Positions 40,828 through 54,238 of a DNA stretch of 64,000 nt are shown one piece after another. The DNA comes from Psettodes erumei. Taxonomy: Eukaryota > Chordata > Actinopteri > Pleuronectiformes > Psettodidae. Position 1 is the first letter of the stretch, and the number at the start of each line of letters is the position of its first letter. The position numbers and the translations under genes were made by a program. Location: positions 4,563,001 to 4,627,000 of the forward strand of contig JAFBJZ010000512.1 of the NCBI GenBank assembly GCA_016785225.1. The letters are read 5' to 3'. The notes beneath the pieces were generated by a model that worked only from the letters and a program-made list of their open reading frames with translations, searched no databases and was not told the DNA's origin.

Positions 40828-43800
40828 ATCAGGTCATCCTGAGTTACTGAGCACCAAGCCAGTGTAAGGGAAGGTCGAGGAAGGGCTGGGGTGAGCAGTG
40901 TGGGCCTGGAGTGTGGCGCAGTGAGGCACATCAATCCGCACCGGCAGACAGGAAGGACGGGACATCAGTTACCGGAGCTGAAAACCGCAGAATGCATCAC
41001 ACTGCGCACACACACAGTTGCACACACTGAAGCGCTTGTGTAGACATGCACACAAATAGTCCCTTCCTCTGCAGCTTTAGACCTCTGCCAATTCTACTCC
41101 CCCAAACACTCAGCTCTGCCAGTAACTGATGCACAGCCTAGTAAAACATATAACGACTAATTAGCCGCTAACGAATACATTAGCAAAGTCACTAGCAGTT
41201 ATAAAACTTTGCATTGAGCGCCGCTAAAGACTGATCAAAGAGTCGAAACACAAGGCTTTCTCTCCTGCCTCTGAGTGAATCATGTACCCAGTAATGTTCA
41301 ACAGCACGTGAAACGGCCTACACGGCAGCCGTATTGGCAGGCTTGAGATGAGCTGCAGATGAACTGGGCCAAGGCTATCTGCTACAGTCAGATGAAAAGC
41401 CATCCAGCACACAAGGGAGCCTCTATCCACCGAGGGGCAAACTAATTTCTAGGCCAAGCAAGTTATTGGTGGGTCCAAGGGAAATTAAGTCGGAGGAGGC
41501 TTCTGCGTGCAAAGCAGCAATACATAAGGTACGGAGTTTAACTCAATGAAGTACATGTTGGGAAGGAGGGGGGCTGGTCTTAATATGTGGTTTGAGGAGT
41601 AATTAGCTCGTGCAACAGCCAGTCAAAGCAAATATCCTAAAGTCGTACATGTAAACGGACAATACTTCTCTTTGGCCTTCAGGCAAGGCCTGATTGTATT
41701 ACATCAATGTAGAAAATCTCAAAAGTATTTCAACTCAGAGAAGACAAGGTTGGGCAAAGAGCTTGGAAGCATCCTTTGATCGTTAAGATCAATAAAAATG
41801 CTGAGGCCTTGGGGAAAGGGGGTGGGCTAAATACCTCTCTTTATCCAAAGCGTATCATTTTCACGCAGCAATAAAAAGAGAAACAGAGTGGATGGTAGCA
41901 GACAGGTATGTCTGGAATGCCTTGAGAAATCAGCTTTCTGTAAACTCTCTTGTGGCTGTTTTCACCATTTTTCGGGTTGTGCGTCGCAAATTTGTAACCC
42001 AGGATCGGTCTGACAGCGTCGACTTCTGCTGTGTCTCAGGGAGGATATTCAGCGAAAGAGTTGGGAAAATTCTATTTAAAAAGTCACGAAAGGAATCAGA
42101 TTCTCCTTCTGAGAGAGAAAAAAAATCTGCATGGCTACATACCACTAATGCAAAGTGACGGTATGTTTTTTTTTCATAATTCATGTGAAAAGACCGTTTT
42201 GACTTTTACGACTACTTTTCCCCTGCCTCTCTCTATCCGCGCTGCCTCTTTCATTCTGCTTATGCGCCGTGCGAGAGTGTCAACAATGAAGTCCTGCATC
42301 GCAATCCATTTAATAAACAGTGAATTTCAGCCCGGGCCTTTGCCCTACGCGCGAGTGATGAAAACGTAGGAGTGTAATAATATGTGAGTGCACAATAATA
42401 AACTTTGAGTACATGTCTGGGTTTATGCTCTGCCACTGACCCCGAAACCTGAATGTGTGATAAGACGTAATGAATTTCTGTAGCCTGACATAAAACATAG
42501 CATTGACTCGGTGTTTACCCTGCTGTGGAATGCCAGATACATGGAGCCGCTCTCTCCCCGAGGCTGTGCTGCCGCTTATGTCGGATGACCACCGTCTCAC
42601 CCCCACACGCAAATTAAAAAGAGCTCTTTAAATTCATTAGATTTTATTCATACTCTTTACAAGGCTGTTGAACCGAGGACAAGGTATCTGGGTGTGCACG
42701 TTTACTTAGCCATGTGATATTGAACCGTACCTATTTTATATGCCTGCGACTTTGCTTCTGTGTTTGCCTGGAAATATTCCTCTCAACCTTTATCTTTATC
42801 TCTCCATCTTTGTCTCTGTCTGTATGCCATTGTCTCTAAATCAATGCGCCTGTGAGCCGACCTTCACAACTAACTGTATGTACTTTTTCCCTGGTGCCAG
42901 GATTGATAACTGGATTATAGGCTCAATAATAAGTACACAATGGCCTTCTTTGATAAGAGGAGCGCAGTCAGAGTGGGAGGCTGAGAGGGGAAACTGTGTC
43001 TCATAGAAACCACCACGGATTACTAAATAAAAGAGCCATAAAACACAGCCCTTTGGCTCGAGCAGAGGAAAGCTTATGCTAACACACAGCGGTAATGATT
43101 TTAATATCTGCGTTTAGAGCAAGAGACCACACGCTGTAAATTTCAAGCGTACCCCATGCTGTGGAATACACCCGTCCACCACTCCGCGACTCCCCTTTTC
43201 TCTCCGTCTGCTGCTCTCTGGCTTCATTCACCTCCCTTCTGCGTCTTTCCCTTCGCTTTCTGAGAGAGAAATATGCAGAATCAGCTCCTGTGTGTCTTTT
43301 CTCAACACAGGAGCAGATGATCTTTTTATTATTTATTTTTTTTATACCCTTTGGAGCAAAACAAGTATTTCTTCATAGCCATACAGCCAGGATGCATTTT
43401 CTTCTTTTCATCCTTAAAAAAAAAAAAATAAATAAAATCAGTTGTGCGAAGACAAAATTAGATTTTTGTGCTTTTGTATGAATTTCTGCAGCAAGACTTC
43501 TTCTTACCTTGTCCTCAGGAGCAGGCCTGGGAAAATGATTCTCATCTCATCCTTGAACACACAAGAAGAACAAATCTTATCACAATCTTTGGAATTGTGG
43601 GTCCAGTTTGGAGGCCATGCAGGCATCTGGCAAGTCACATCAAACACACCTCAAGTGGTTGAAAATTTTTGTTCCAAGCCGTATTCTATTAGCCTACAAT
43701 TTTTTTTTAGCAGGATGTGATAAGAAGTGAAAAAAAACAAATGCAAGAAGAGTGCCTCTGCTTTTTGCCCTCCATCTTCTGCCTCTGCATCTGTTCACTG

Positions 43801-44588
43801 TTAGGCAGATAATGATTTCAGTGCCCCTCTGCTGCTTTACACTGAAATCCCAACCTTTGCCAATGTTGTTCCCATCCAGCAGTCCAGGAAACTTTGAGAG
43901 GATTTTATTTTTTTGTGTGGTTCTGCTGGCAGGTTTTATGCAAATAGAAACCAAAGTACACATTCACATAAAAATATCAATTATCAGTTAACAGTGAAAA
44001 ATTATTATGTTTGAGTCTCAGGAGATGATTTATAAATACCTACACAAAAACAGAATAATAACTCATACACAAACCCAACTTGCTCATTAATCACTCGTTG
44101 TGTTTGTTATTTTATACTTTATCTTGCTTTATTTTGTGGCATGCCTTGTGCCTTGTCTTTTCCTACTGATCGACTGTATTTTTCTAATGTTGTAATGTTT
44201 TTTTTCCTGTGGAACAAAAAAAACCTACACTGAAGTTCAAAAAAATTCTGCTGTAGCTATACAACTACTCTCAAGTTGTTTGATTGTGACTGTGACATGA
44301 CATTGAAAGTGCTGGGAAAAATAGTGAATGGTCCTGTATGTGAAACTATTTTGTACACACTTCATGAGAAAGTTCAAATTCTCGATAGATTTTGTAATTA
44401 TTTTCATATAGATGTTAACATTTAGGTCCAGGAGTACACCCAGACTTTGCATAGTTTGTGGCCTTTAAAACTTTCTATTCTTGTTCTTCTATTCAACAGT
44501 TTACTTTTATATTTGTTCGGAAATGTGTAATGTGAATTGTTCAATGTATTTTCTCAGTACCTGTATTGAATTATGAGACTTGCTATTC

Positions 44589-44594
44589 AATAAA
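44589..44594 (+). terminator. Isolated AATAAA, possible end of an unseen transcript
   Basis: TTCAATAAAGATAAAAAC at the end of a T-rich, repeat-poor stretch (44000-44620) that resembles a 3' UTR end. No coding exon was found upstream, so this may be chance. Confidence 0.2.
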
Positions 44595-44899
44595 GATAAA
44601 AACATTTATTATCTCTATGTGCTCCCAAATGTATTTATTCTCATACAAATACATTTGAATATTTAATTTGATAGAATATTTAATATTTAAACTTTAGTCT
44701 GAATTTGCTTTTCTAATGCAGTAAAATCAGTGAAAAATCAGCTACTCATAAACAAATGAAATATCGTTGAAAGCTCTGGACAAAAGCTTGTAAGAAGACC
44801 TTGAGTGCTATTTTCAAGATCAAAGAATGAACTTTCATGCTCAGCCGTAGATGATAAGTTTGGCAAATACAAAAGCAAACACACTAACAAACACACATA

Positions 44900-44902
<3 letters not shown>

Positions 44903-44935
<33 letters not shown>
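44903..44935. repeat. (AC)n microsatellite
   Basis: Pure AC run, about 70 bp before a (CTG)12 run. Confidence 0.95.
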
Positions 44936-44936
<1 letters not shown>

Positions 44937-45006
44937 CATGGCCGTCCTCTGGCTGTATCTGTCGGTAGTGGTTTGTTTCGGGAGCCAGGCACCTCATTAG
45001 CGGGCA

Positions 45007-45007
<1 letters not shown>

Positions 45008-45043
<36 letters not shown>
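45008..45043. repeat. Pure (CTG)12 trinucleotide repeat
   Basis: Twelve uninterrupted CTG units on the plus strand (CAG on the minus strand). The minus-strand frame through it would read poly-Gln, but its flanks do not look coding. Confidence 0.95.
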
Positions 45044-45044
<1 letters not shown>

Positions 45045-48000
45045 ACCTCCCTCCTCCATACCTTTGCTTCCTCCATCTCTCTACCCCCCCACCCCGAGCT
45101 GCCCTCACCCTGAACCTGTCCTGAGGGGGAAGATAGAAAGTGAGGGAGGACTGGGAGAGGAAAGAAGAGAAGAGAAGGGAGGATGGAATGAGCTACAAGT
45201 CTACTGTACATGGTCAGACCATTTGGCCTGTATTTGCTTGAGAGGGGGAGTGTGTGTGTGTGTGGGTGGTGGCCTTCCCTTTTGTATCTGTGTCGGTGAA
45301 GGTCCATTTAAGTGTGACGATAAAGTGCGTACCTGTGTGTGTATGTAAGTCGTACTTTCCCGATCACAGAAGTTAGATTAATTAAACCTATCATAAACTG
45401 TCATTCATTCATTATTCAACCTGTAAAATGCATGTGATGCACGTGCGTGCACACACACACACAGAATCTGTGTCTGAAAGTTACCTGCAGACAAAGAGAA
45501 ATAAACACAAACTTTCTGATATAGAACATTACATCAGCCGGGTATCACGTTTTTAGCAACATCCATCTGAGAAACCCTTATCTGTCGCATCTTGCCTGTC
45601 TCTTTCACCACTGGAATAAATCCAAGCGGCTCTACTCTGAGAGCCTTTCACCGAAATCCTCCCCTGAAGGGCCGGCATCAATCCCGGCTCCTCTTTCATG
45701 TCTAATCGACTTTTACAAGCCCTGTCCCTCATAGGCTGACTTTTACAACTTTAGCTCCTGATTGGCCGGATGACTGAGTGTCGCCGAGCGGCACAGGTGC
45801 AAAGCATTACTCTCCTAATCAGAGCCAAATACAAACAGGTGTGTCAGCAGCACAGGCGGGGGGGGGGGGACTCTCTTAAAGGGGTGCAGTCGGCTTCTGA
45901 GGCAGGGGAGTCATTACACGACTGAGCACACGAGGGGCGTGTTCCTCGGAGCGAGCTGACTTGTTTTTAATCAGCTCGGCTTATATCCGTTTTACAAAGC
46001 AGCGTTGGGTCGAAGCCAGTTCAATTCAATTACAACAGTTGCATCTGCTTTCATCCAGATGAGGTCGGGGCAGGTTTGAGGTGAATGAGCCTGTTTTCAG
46101 TCACTCCGCTGTTAGTGCAGATCAACATCGCGCACGAGGAATTAAAGGCTACTAATCGCTAATATCAATGGATAAAGTCATTACCATTTGAAATGTGAGT
46201 CTTTAGTTTATAAAAAAGCCTTTATAGCTTTCAGCTGCTGTGTCTACGGCAGTTTCTGATGTGGAAAAGGCAACAGAAAATTTACAAAAATGAATGTATA
46301 TGAATACAAACGCCAGTGTTACTATTGGCAGTGAGTTGACTCCTTACGCGGACAAGCTGCATTTTGCATTTCAGCATTAATCTACCCCTCATTTTGTGTG
46401 GGACGTTCAAACCACTATTGTTAATTTTGCATTTAGAAACATTATATTTCTGTTACCTATTTTCAAGTACTCTATGGTGCATTTAATGTTGTCACTGATG
46501 ACAGGAAATTGACAGGAGAGCAACGCGGAACAATATGCAACACATTGCAACTACAATGTGAGGTACTTTTACCACATTCCAAATGTATGTATAGACTAAA
46601 TTAAATTCCTATCTGACCGAAATTGTCAATTTACAAAGGCACATACATAAATTACTCTAAAGTAACTAACTAAACCAACTACTCTAATTTGACTAAACTA
46701 ACCAGAATGTGACTAAAACAAATATATTAATGTCATACACATTGTCATCCAGGTGACAAGACGGAGAATGACGGGCACTGACACACAGCAGATTTGGAAT
46801 CTTTTGTTCCAGCCATAGCAGATCATTCCGATTCTGCTGCATAAATCCGCCCTCTGCTGTGATGCAGTCGTCAGCTGGCTTTACTGATTATGATGTAATG
46901 CTCCTGCCAATGCTGGTCTTAGAATATTTATGAAACTGCATTATCAGTTCATTTGTTCAGTATCCATTAAGCATACAATGTGTGCTGCGGCTGTTGTGAG
47001 CAGCTGGTGTTAGTGATGATTTGAATTATGGACTCCTGCTGCCTGTTTTGAAATTGCGGTGGTACAATGCATCGGCGCTAAACTGTAGAAGACTCGACTT
47101 TCAGCGATGCCTTTCTCTTACTCTCCGCCGTGAATTATAAGGTCCTTTTGGCCAAAAGTCAGTTTTTCTAAAATAAGTAGAAGCCATAGAGTTCACTCTG
47201 CTATTTCCGAGCCCTCAAAGAATCGCATCTGAATATTTCCCTTAGACTCCCTTAGAGACTTGAATATAGTATGTTTAAAACTTAAAAATTAAAAATTTAT
47301 GAGAAATTGGGTTTCTTAATTTGAAGTCAGTAGAAGGAGTCTCAACACAGATTAAATGGCAATACGATATAGATATCAACTCTTCCCCCAAACATTGTGA
47401 AAACTCTGATCTTTATGTTCACGCAACATACACAGCCCTGGACTAGTGAGCAGCTAATGGCACAGAGATACATCAGGCGTCATCAAATATGCATCAAACA
47501 CCATCTTTGCGCGATCTGGAAGATTAGTTGTGATCGCTAAATTGTGGCGGTTAGCTGCCAGAATAATGTATAACATGTTGCTTTTAGCACTCCCGCCCCC
47601 AGGAATGAGAAATTTACTGCCAAAAAATGGAATAACAGTTTATTTTGGTCGTGGACTCCAGAAGTAAATACAGTCGAGACGGGCTCAAAATCTCATCAAC
47701 AGGAATCAGCTCTTCAAGGGGACATTGACACATGCGGTGTCGTGTAAATGGAAATAAGCTTTGTCATGTGAATCCTACCAGGTGATGAGGCGGCTTAGTA
47801 AGTAAAACATGTCGGTCAGTAATGGACTGTTGGGATAACACAGCAATCACAACGAGGTGTTTACTGGCACGTTCTCAGCGTGTAAATATTATCCAAGGAA
47901 AAGACATAAACAGCAATCTGCGTTTTGGAGGAGGGAGGAAAAATCCAATTGGACTATGTTGGAGGCAGATTCAAATGTCAAGTGAAAATGTAATTCAGCT

Positions 48001-48313
48001 AAAACCGTACACTGTCCAGATGCAGCGCAAGACGCCTGTTCCTGCCAGAAAGAGAGGGGGGCCAAGTTCTCAGGAAGGAACCTCAAGTGTTCAGAGTCAG
48101 GAGCAAGAGTTCAGTCAGTGCCATGTGACATGTGAAGGCGATATGTTACAGTTTAAGATCCATGATACAAACCCACCACAATGCAGAAGTTCTATACGCA
48201 GGGGTATAATTTCAACTGCCAGCTTCACTTCTGTCCTCTTTGTGCTCACTAATGTAATTTAATCATATCATTTTCTTTATCAGATTTATTGAAATTATTT
48301 TATTCATAGAAAA

Positions 48314-48333
48314 ATTATTATTATTATTATTAT
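48314..48333. repeat. (ATT)n microsatellite
   Basis: About six to seven ATT units in AT-rich DNA. Confidence 0.85.
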
Positions 48334-51300
48334 TTATTGGAAAACCAACCTACAGCTTTCTCTTTAAGTCAAACTGGGTCTTTAAATTCTTGACTTGCGA
48401 GTCACGCTGATTCCAAAGAAAGTCAAACTCAACCATTACTTAATTAGCTAGGTACGACACTGTAATTTATTACGCAGCAGATGTCAAATTGTTTCCCTGC
48501 TTCTCTCCTTCAGTAAAGCTTGTTTGGATTCAAACAAACATCAGTGTGACTCTTTCGCTGACTAAGACCTACAGCTGTGTGATGCATAAGCTGCTTTCCA
48601 AGATTGATTAATTCCAATTCCTTCACCCTGATTTGACTTGCTTTTAACTCAGCTTTTACAGCAGATTCTTACAATAGTGAGTGACGTGGAAAATGTAAGC
48701 TAAAGAGGCGCATGTGTGTGTGTGTGTCTGTACGCTGCTGTTTGTAAGGTCAGAGGAGAACGGTATGCTCCACGCAAAGACCAAGCCAGAAAAGTTGTAT
48801 AAACAGAGCAGTGGCCACAATGGCTCCCCTGCCAAACGCTGGGTTTCTCATCAACCTCAACTCACCACACGCAAACACTAGCGCACAAACACACAAACAA
48901 ACACACAGGAAGAGGGAGGCGACGTTCGAAAGAAATGCAAACACGCACATGAATGCATGAAATACAGGCCGGACTGGAAAAAAACAAAAACGAGTATACA
49001 CGGACAAAAAAGGGAACATGCACCGAGTAAAAGAGAAAAAAAAACACACACACATGCGCTAACAAACTGACCTTGTGGCTCACATCCCATTACATTACAA
49101 CAATGTGATATGTAGCAGAAGCCGAGCAAATCACTGTCAGAGTGGATCCAAACTAAACACGAAACCACATCTCCCTCTGACCTTCTGAAGGGCTATCCGA
49201 ACCCCCCCAAAAAAAACAACACGCAAATACATATACATCCAAATGTCAAAATGATCCAATCTATTCTATATTTTGCACATACTGATTTATACAAAGTGGA
49301 CCACAAACACCACAGCTCCGACAGGAGAGAACAGGTCCTGCAGAGGTGGAGGGATTTCTCATATGTGAGAGATGAAATACGAGTTGGAGTTGAAGGAAGC
49401 ACAGACAGGGAGGACGAGGAAGAGGGAGTTGTTTGGGTGCTGATATGCGCCCAGAAAGTCCCTGGAATGGGAGAGAGGAGCTGGGAGGTGGAGGTTGGCC
49501 TTCCTCCACCTTGACACTCATTCAACTGCAACCTGGCCTGGAGATCAGAGCAGTGAGTAAGTACGGTTGGAGCCCCGCAGGCCAGGACTCAGGCCTGGGA
49601 GTTTCCTGAGTGAGTATGGTTGGGAGTAGCGGAGGTGTCTGTAGGTGGAGGTGATGTGACAATAGCTCAGAGAGAGTCCATGTCCTGCACCATTAACTTT
49701 TACTGTGTGGGGTTCTGTGTACTGTATTTACACACATATGTGTATGGGAAAAAGTTGCGTTAACACTAGTTTGGATTCTTTCCCAACAAACTTTAGATGT
49801 TAATATAGTTTAATATAGTGACAAATGACAGCTAAGTGATTATTCTATTTTATTACAAGTTTTAGTTTTGACAGTCATTGTTTAACACTATGTGTTGCAA
49901 TGCAATGTTTGGCTACATTTTCCAGTGGCTTTTGAGGGGCAAAGCTGTCTTCAAATCACTGTTTCAAGCACTAAACTTAAAGTACAAAGGTAGCTAGATC
50001 GCTACAGTCTCCTCAAGGAAAACAAAAGGCTCAGAAACAGCAGATATGTTGCCAACCCGTTCAGATCCTGCAGTAACACCTCCCAGTCTTCTGAGTCAGG
50101 AGAAAATCAATCAAGCGGGTCGGTTTGACTGTACATGTCCCAGATGATCCCGGATCTGGAGAGCTGGGATCGGCCTTGTTATTTCTCCCCCCTGTATTTT
50201 TAACCTCCTGCTGGAGGTGGGGTTAAACAGTCAAATGCTAAATGTCACAAAATACCAACATAGCATGGTAGGCACCTTAAACCTCTTGGCCACCAGGGTG
50301 GCAGCGCTGTTCAATGGACAGTTTGGGTCATAATTTTAATTTTCTCTACGTTAGTCTGACTGACCCGGGGGACTTGTTACAACAGATTGCTCATGTTTTT
50401 GCCACATCAGACTTCTGTATCCCTAATTCTCAATAATGCAATGTTTTTATTATTAAAGACTGCAACGATGGAAACTATTTCCAGTTAACTGCAAATTTTA
50501 AAATTGTAATAACTGGATTGTCTTTAGGGTTTCTGTAGCCGCCGCCATTATTATGTGGGGAAACCCACACACCTTCTGATTTCAGCGTAACTCTTGTTAC
50601 CGCTGGTTGTAGTGTTTGGCTACTACGCGCTTGCAAAAGCCCGCAGGGGCAGGGTTGTGATGAAAAATGGCAAACTATCCAGTGACCCCCCCCCCCCCTC
50701 CTCCCCTGGCAAGCGCTCTCTCTTTCTGCCTGTCTCCCCGTCTTTCGCTCTGACTTTGAGCAGTTGCAGGCTGCTCTCAGAGGAAGGGATGCAGCCCATC
50801 TGGGGTGGTCGTTAACATGCTCAGCGGAGAGCGAGCGTTTGGCAGGGGACACATGAGAACATCTTACGCACCGAATCCACAGCAGAACCCAGGGGTGTAT
50901 TATAATGGGGAAAATCATTTTGGGGGAAAACGTCTGGAAAGACAACAAAGCTGTGGGAAATGTTTCTGAGACAACCGCAAGACCACTTTATTTTCTTCTG
51001 GTTAGTTTCAGCAATCTGGGCTGGAATTGTTCAGGGGGAAAATCAAATCATTCATAAAGAATCATTTCTCCAATGTCGTTCCTTTGTCTGTGAAAATAAG
51101 TGGCTTAAATGTTTACTTGTCCCTCTTTTGCTGCCAGTCCCCTCGATCCACTTAAACTCTGAACAGATGCACCCAGCATGACTTTTTTTTTTTTTTTCTG
51201 GTACAGTTGCACCACGTCATCGGCCGGCATTGAAAACGCCTGCAGACTTTTAACACCTGCCCACTACCATTCAAGAAGAAATGACATAATGATGACTTAC

Positions 51301-53606
51301 ACCGACAATTACAGAGGCACACATAATGCCATTCAGCTGACTGCGTCCAGTCAGACGCTCCTGGAAAGGTGATGTATGATGAGGTCATACAAGTTAAAGC
51401 CTCATTTAACTCTTATGCAGATTTATGCTTATTAAGTGTGGGTTTGCCTACATAATGAGCTCAGCGGCGTGTCACGCTGGCTGCCGGTATCTGCTGCCAT
51501 AAATCTATTGCCTGTCGTCCGCTGCTAACCGCTGTGCCATGTTGTTTTCCGACGTCACCCCCCATTATTAAAATACACACACATGCATATGCAAGCAGTG
51601 TGTAAGAATGCAGTTTTTGTATCATTTGTAATTCAGGAAATTGAAATAATATGGTGTAGGATCAACATACATGATTACAGCTCCAAGGAGATGACGAAAA
51701 AATGAACCAGTACTTACTATGCACTTAGCTCTGAATACGACTGTGGAGCAGCATGAAGAGGAGTGTGCATCCAGTGTGGGTCAAGTGCTCTGTTTATTTG
51801 CATACTTCAGACATGCGACACACTTGCCTTCTCGCTGGCGTGCACTTAACTGCTCAAGATCAGAAGTGCGGATACTGGGACAGACCCAAACAGCCTTACT
51901 AATAAACATAGTAGATCTTGTTGGTTTAAACCATCAAGTAAAAAACAATAAAATAAAAAATGTCAGACCAGAGTTTGACACCAGCCCAGACCACGAGACC
52001 AGCTGCCATTTCTATTCTTGTCTTTTATCGCCTCCATTCTTTCCGTCTCTGAAATTCGTGAAACAAAGCGATTTGGACATTTACGCACAGCCATTTACTC
52101 TGTGGAGTTACAGAGCTAAAAGAGATGCTTGATACTCAATTGTTTACATGGAAAACAGGGGGATAAGGGCTTATTTGCGTTTGTTTGAGCGTGCGGTAGG
52201 TAAAAGAAGGCCAACTGATGCATATTAAAATGTTAAGCAGGCACGAGTATCTATTTATAAGGGCTGCAGCAGCTGTAACCGGTAGCTAAGTGATTCATTA
52301 ATACCTCCATAGGAAAAGCGCTGTCTAAGCCCTCGGGGGTACGCACATATACACATCAGCAAGTGTGTGTACACGCGGCTGCATTGACACACACACACAC
52401 ACACAAACACACGCATTCTTGTTTCACAGGAGACCCATTTGGAGGTGTACAAATTAACCTCAAACTATCATTAGTCACAAAGAGCACATTTGCAGCGTGC
52501 TACAGAGAGCACTTGCTGATTAATTTGTTCTTTCTGTCAGAGTAAAATATATAGGCAAACACAGAAGAGCAAGGCTGTGGGCGGCAGAGCGGGCAGAACA
52601 AGAGGAGCCATCCTCCATTCTTTGCGCCCCCCTGAGGAACCTGGTCCAGGCTGACGTTAATAGGCCAAATTATCAGTGTCTACTCAAGGCCAACGCTGCT
52701 GCTGCTACTGAGGATGTTAAGAGGCATGCAAAAACTACATATGTAACGGATACACACGCTCCGCACACTAACAACATACCAGAGACACTTCTCTGACAGA
52801 GGAGCTTTGTTAGCACGCATTCTTGACCCAGTGCCGCCCGCAGTGTCGCTGGATTGTAACGCGCCGGGCAGGCAAAGCCAGCAGATTCATCAAACGCGGT
52901 GTGTCACAGGTCAAGGCGAGCAACCCTGCAACATGATCTTTTCTTACTTTCCCAGTGTCAAGGATGAGCTCTTCTGTATGTTTTTCTGGGCGTGCTCGTG
53001 ATAGCAGGAAGAGGAGACGTTTCGGTCGACCTTTGAACTTGTTGGGCTGAGTTTGCATTCAGTGAGGAAAGGTTGTTTTCAAGTCTTTCTTTACAGCAAT
53101 GCTGACAATGACCCATACGAAAGCATCGCAACGGTTATATGTAGCGACTGTATAAGTGTTTTCCCTTTTTTTTGTACAAGCCAACCTTCTTAACCTTGTA
53201 CCACAGACAATTGGGGTGCCAGCAAAATAAAGCAAGAATTGTGTATTAGCTATGGCAGATACCTACTTAATTTCTTTCTATCAGGTGCTAAAGCCTCATT
53301 TTACTTTCAGCTGAACTTTCGAACCCCTTTTTTACACAGAATGAACGTTTGATTTTGTTCTCCATAACTAACATTGAAATCACCTTAACAAGGGACCTGT
53401 CTATGCAAGCCTATGGGCAGGAGGAACACTTTCAGTGACCAGTAATGCTTTCAAGCTGTGCATGGGCATATGAGTACTGTACTGAGACAGACTCCAAAAA
53501 AATGAGAACCTTTCCTCGAAGAATGTGGCCAGAAAAGTTTGGCTCCAATCACAATGCAAGGCGGACCATATCCATATGTGGTCTTAACTTTTACACATTG
53601 CATTTA

Positions 53607-53668
53607 AATGCCCCCCCCCCCCCTGCGTGACCTTGCACAGTTAAAAAGTATAGCAAGTGGATGGATGG
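53607..53668 (+). repeat. Repeat-tail fragment ending in GGAT units
   Basis: C-run, then GCGTGACCTTGCACAGTTAA, then AGTATAGCAAGTGGATGGAT. This resembles the common fish repeat tail of the form CGACCCTG-ACAGGATAAGCGGTATAGAAAATGGATGG. Only the tail is identifiable. Confidence 0.5.
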
Positions 53669-54212
53669 ATTCAACTCAAACCACGTACCACATACATGTT
53701 ATAGAGAAACGCTTACATTCTGAAACCACATTTTCAGGAGCTTTTAAGAGTCACTTACACTTTGAGTGTATATTGTGTAGATTATGGGACCCATGTGAAG
53801 ACGAGAGCCAGGCGTGGAGGTCTAGTCAATGAATTTAATATAACAAAAAGTCTATAGTGCCCCAAATACAAACAACAAAAAGCCTGTGTGAAAACCAAAA
53901 ACTTCCAAAAACTCAAACAAACGAAATCCAAAACTTGCTTCCCGCAAGGAAAGCACAGAGATGAACAGAGAAAAGCAGCACAATACGGCAAACTAAATAA
54001 AGCCAAAGACTAATATCCGCAAGCGAAAGCCAGTTCCCCAAATGGTTTGGTATCATTGGGTAAATCCAGATTAAAACTCGAATCAGCGTGTTTCCATTTC
54101 AAGCAGGAACCAGACAATTTCAATTAAATCATTGCCTCCTCTCATTCTCACTCACTATCCCCAAATGTCTTTGTTGGGTTTTTTTTCTTTGCTGTGTGTT
54201 TATTGAAATCTG

Positions 54213-54238
54213 GACACACACACACACACACACACACC
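54213..54238. repeat. (AC)n microsatellite
   Basis: Pure AC run in intergenic DNA. Confidence 0.93.

Larger units (their letters stand above)
40828..51375. other. Intergenic DNA, nothing recognised apart from listed repeats
   Basis: Holds the AC and CTG repeats near 44.9-45.0 kb and an isolated AATAAA at 44589. The non-repetitive part at 45640-46100 looks compositionally like conserved non-coding DNA. No gene was found, and the open frame at 47822-48262 lacks any recognisable domain. Confidence 0.7.

Noticed and set aside
44738..45307. 189-residue minus-strand frame with poly-Gln
   Set aside because: The poly-Gln is the (CTG)12 repeat read backwards and a second stretch is the AC repeat. 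The flanks do not look coding.
47822..48262. 146-residue plus-strand frame
   Set aside because: Looks less low-complexity than others, but shows no domain or homologue I can recognise and no splice or promoter context.
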